A stretch of 6,460 nucleotides of DNA, taken from contig JBLHGN010000211.1 in NCBI GenBank assembly GCA_047616325.1, forward strand, positions 1-6,460, read 5' to 3'. Shown in pieces: positions 5,245 to 6,460 of the stretch. Position 1 is the first letter of the stretch. The number at the start of each line of letters is the position of its first letter. Origin of the DNA: JBLHGN01 sp047616325 (GTDB taxonomy: Bacteria > Pseudomonadota > Gammaproteobacteria > Pseudomonadales > Cellvibrionaceae). The translations under genes and the position numbers were made by a program. A model generated the notes under the pieces. That model saw only the letters and a program-made list of their open reading frames with translations. It was not told the DNA's origin and searched no databases.

Positions 5245-6460
5245 ATGGCTGAAACCATAATCAAGGTAAACCTAAAAGATTCGCCTTACACAAACGAAAA
5301 AATTCACAATCGTTGGCACCCAGATATACCCATGGCGGTGAAGGTTAAGCCCGGAGATGATTTTAAAATCGAGTGTTATGACTGGACTGGCGGCCAAATT
5401 GAAAACAATAACGATGCTGCAGACGTTCGCGATGTAGACTTGAGCCAGGTTCACTTTTTGTCAGGCCCAGTGGGCGTAGACGGTGCTGAGCCGGGTGATC
5501 TATTAGTTGTTGATATTCTCGATATTGGTACATTTGAAGAGAGTCTGTGGGGCTTCAATGGTTTTTTCTCAAAGAAAAATGGTGGAGGCTTCCTAACTGA
5601 TCATTTTCCAGAAGCACAAAAATCGATTTGGGATATTAATGGCATGTTCACTAAATCTCGGCATGTTCCGGGTGTTGAATATGCTGGTTTAATTCACCCG
5701 GGCTTAATTGGTTGTTTGCCATCCAAAGAGCTCTTGGATGAGTGGAATACTCGCGAAAAGGCCTTATACGACACAGAGCCAGACAGAACACCTGCACTCG
5801 CTACGCTTCCGTATGCGGATACAGCCCATATGGGTACGATGAAGGGTGATGCTAAAGACTCTGCTGCTGCAGAAGGCGCTCGCACTGTCCCGCCACGTGA
5901 ACACGGCGGCAACTGCGATATTAAAGATCTTTCTCGAGGTTCAAAAATATATTTCCCTGTTTATGTCAAGGACGCTGGCTTATCGGTAGGTGACTTACAC
6001 TTTAGTCAGGGTGATGGTGAAATTACCTTTTGCGGTGCAATCGAGATGGCCGGGTGGATTCACTTGCGGGTCAATCTCATTAAAGGCGGCATGGAAAAAT
6101 ACGCCATTAAAAATCCGATTTTTAAACCTAGCCCAATTACTCCGAAATATGATGACTACCTGATTTTCGAGGGTATCTCTGTGGACGAAGGTGGTAAACA
6201 ACACTATCTAGATGTTCATATTGCCTATCGGCAGGCTTGTTTGAATGCAATCAATTATTTGGAAAAATTTGGCTACTCACGGGCACAAGCTTATACGATT
6301 TTGGGGACCGCACCGGTGCAGGGTCACATTAGTGGTGTGGTTGACATTCCTAATGCCTGCGCAACTTTGTGGCTACCTACCGATATTTTTGAGTTCAATG
6401 TACAGCCCGGTTCTGATGGGCCAACGATTGAGCTTGATGGTTCGGTTCAAGTACCGCTGG
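5245..6460 (+). CDS. fmdA: Formamidase (FmdA/AmdA acetamidase/formamidase family), 3' partial
   Basis: This cytoplasmic enzyme hydrolyses formamide to formate and ammonium (EC 3.5.1.49) and may act more slowly on acetamide. The ATG at 5245 follows GGGAG at 5232-5236 with 8 nt spacing, and the frame is open for 405 codons to the window edge. FmdA proteins are about 405-410 residues, so only the last few codons should be missing. Conserved stretches are FLSGPVGVDGAEPGDLL near 71-87, HPGLIGCLPS at 151-160, GGNCDIKDLSRG at 221-232, KDAGLSVGDLHFSQGDGE at 242-259 and the GTAPVQGHISGVVD region near 354-367. No signal peptide or membrane segment is seen. The family (FmdA_AmdA) is unrelated to nitrilase-type AmiF formamidases. 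Its place after urtABCDE resembles the fmd amide-use cluster of Methylophilus, though the gene order differs. The 279-bp upstream region suggests partly separate control. Confidence 0.95.
   Translation, partial: MAETIIKVNLKDSPYTNEKIHNRWHPDIPMAVKVKPGDDFKIECYDWTGGQIENNNDAADVRDVDLSQVHFLSGPVGVDGAEPGDLLVVDILDIGTFEESLWGFNGFFSKKNGGGFLTDHFPEAQKSIWDINGMFTKSRHVPGVEYAGLIHPGLIGCLPSKELLDEWNTREKALYDTEPDRTPALATLPYADTAHMGTMKGDAKDSAAAEGARTVPPREHGGNCDIKDLSRGSKIYFPVYVKDAGLSVGDLHFSQGDGEITFCGAIEMAGWIHLRVNLIKGGMEKYAIKNPIFKPSPITPKYDDYLIFEGISVDEGGKQHYLDVHIAYRQACLNAINYLEKFGYSRAQAYTILGTAPVQGHISGVVDIPNACATLWLPTDIFEFNVQPGSDGPTIELDGSVQVPL

Noticed and set aside
4512..6204. Several minus-strand open frames of 60-81 codons within or overlapping urtE, the fmdA upstream region and fmdA
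   Set aside because: They lie largely antisense to well-conserved coding frames, show no recognisable domain, and look like shadows.

Overview
The window carries a high-affinity urea/short-chain-amide ABC transporter operon followed by a formamidase gene, all on the + strand. The order is urtA (5' end cut by the window), urtB, urtC, urtD, urtE, then fmdA (3' end cut within its last few codons). Base composition is moderately AT-rich. The protein types and codon use suggest a Gram-negative proteobacterium, probably a marine or aquatic gammaproteobacterium, but no marker gene fixes the taxon.

Layout: positions 2-1135 hold the periplasmic binding protein. A 119-bp spacer with a perfect 7-bp stem and 6-nt loop separates it from the first permease (1255-2178). 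The second permease (2233-3393) and the first ATPase (3435-4181) follow at short spacing. After a 94-bp AT-rich spacer comes the second ATPase (4276-4965). A 279-bp non-coding region (4966-5244) then precedes the formamidase (5245 to the window end). That region holds a palindrome, a sigma-54-like -24/-12 element, an 8-bp inverted repeat and a set of 11-bp-spaced AAGTAACA repeats.

How the genes work together: UrtA captures urea or a small amide in the periplasm. UrtB and UrtC form the membrane channel, UrtD and UrtE drive uptake with ATP, and FmdA hydrolyses formamide to formate and ammonium inside the cell. The pairing with fmdA rather than urease genes, and the PTFYEG motif in the binding protein, suggest that the cargo is formamide or another short-chain amide, as in the fmd system of Methylophilus methylotrophus, possibly as well as urea. 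The genes are of known families. The least explained part is the regulatory DNA before fmdA.
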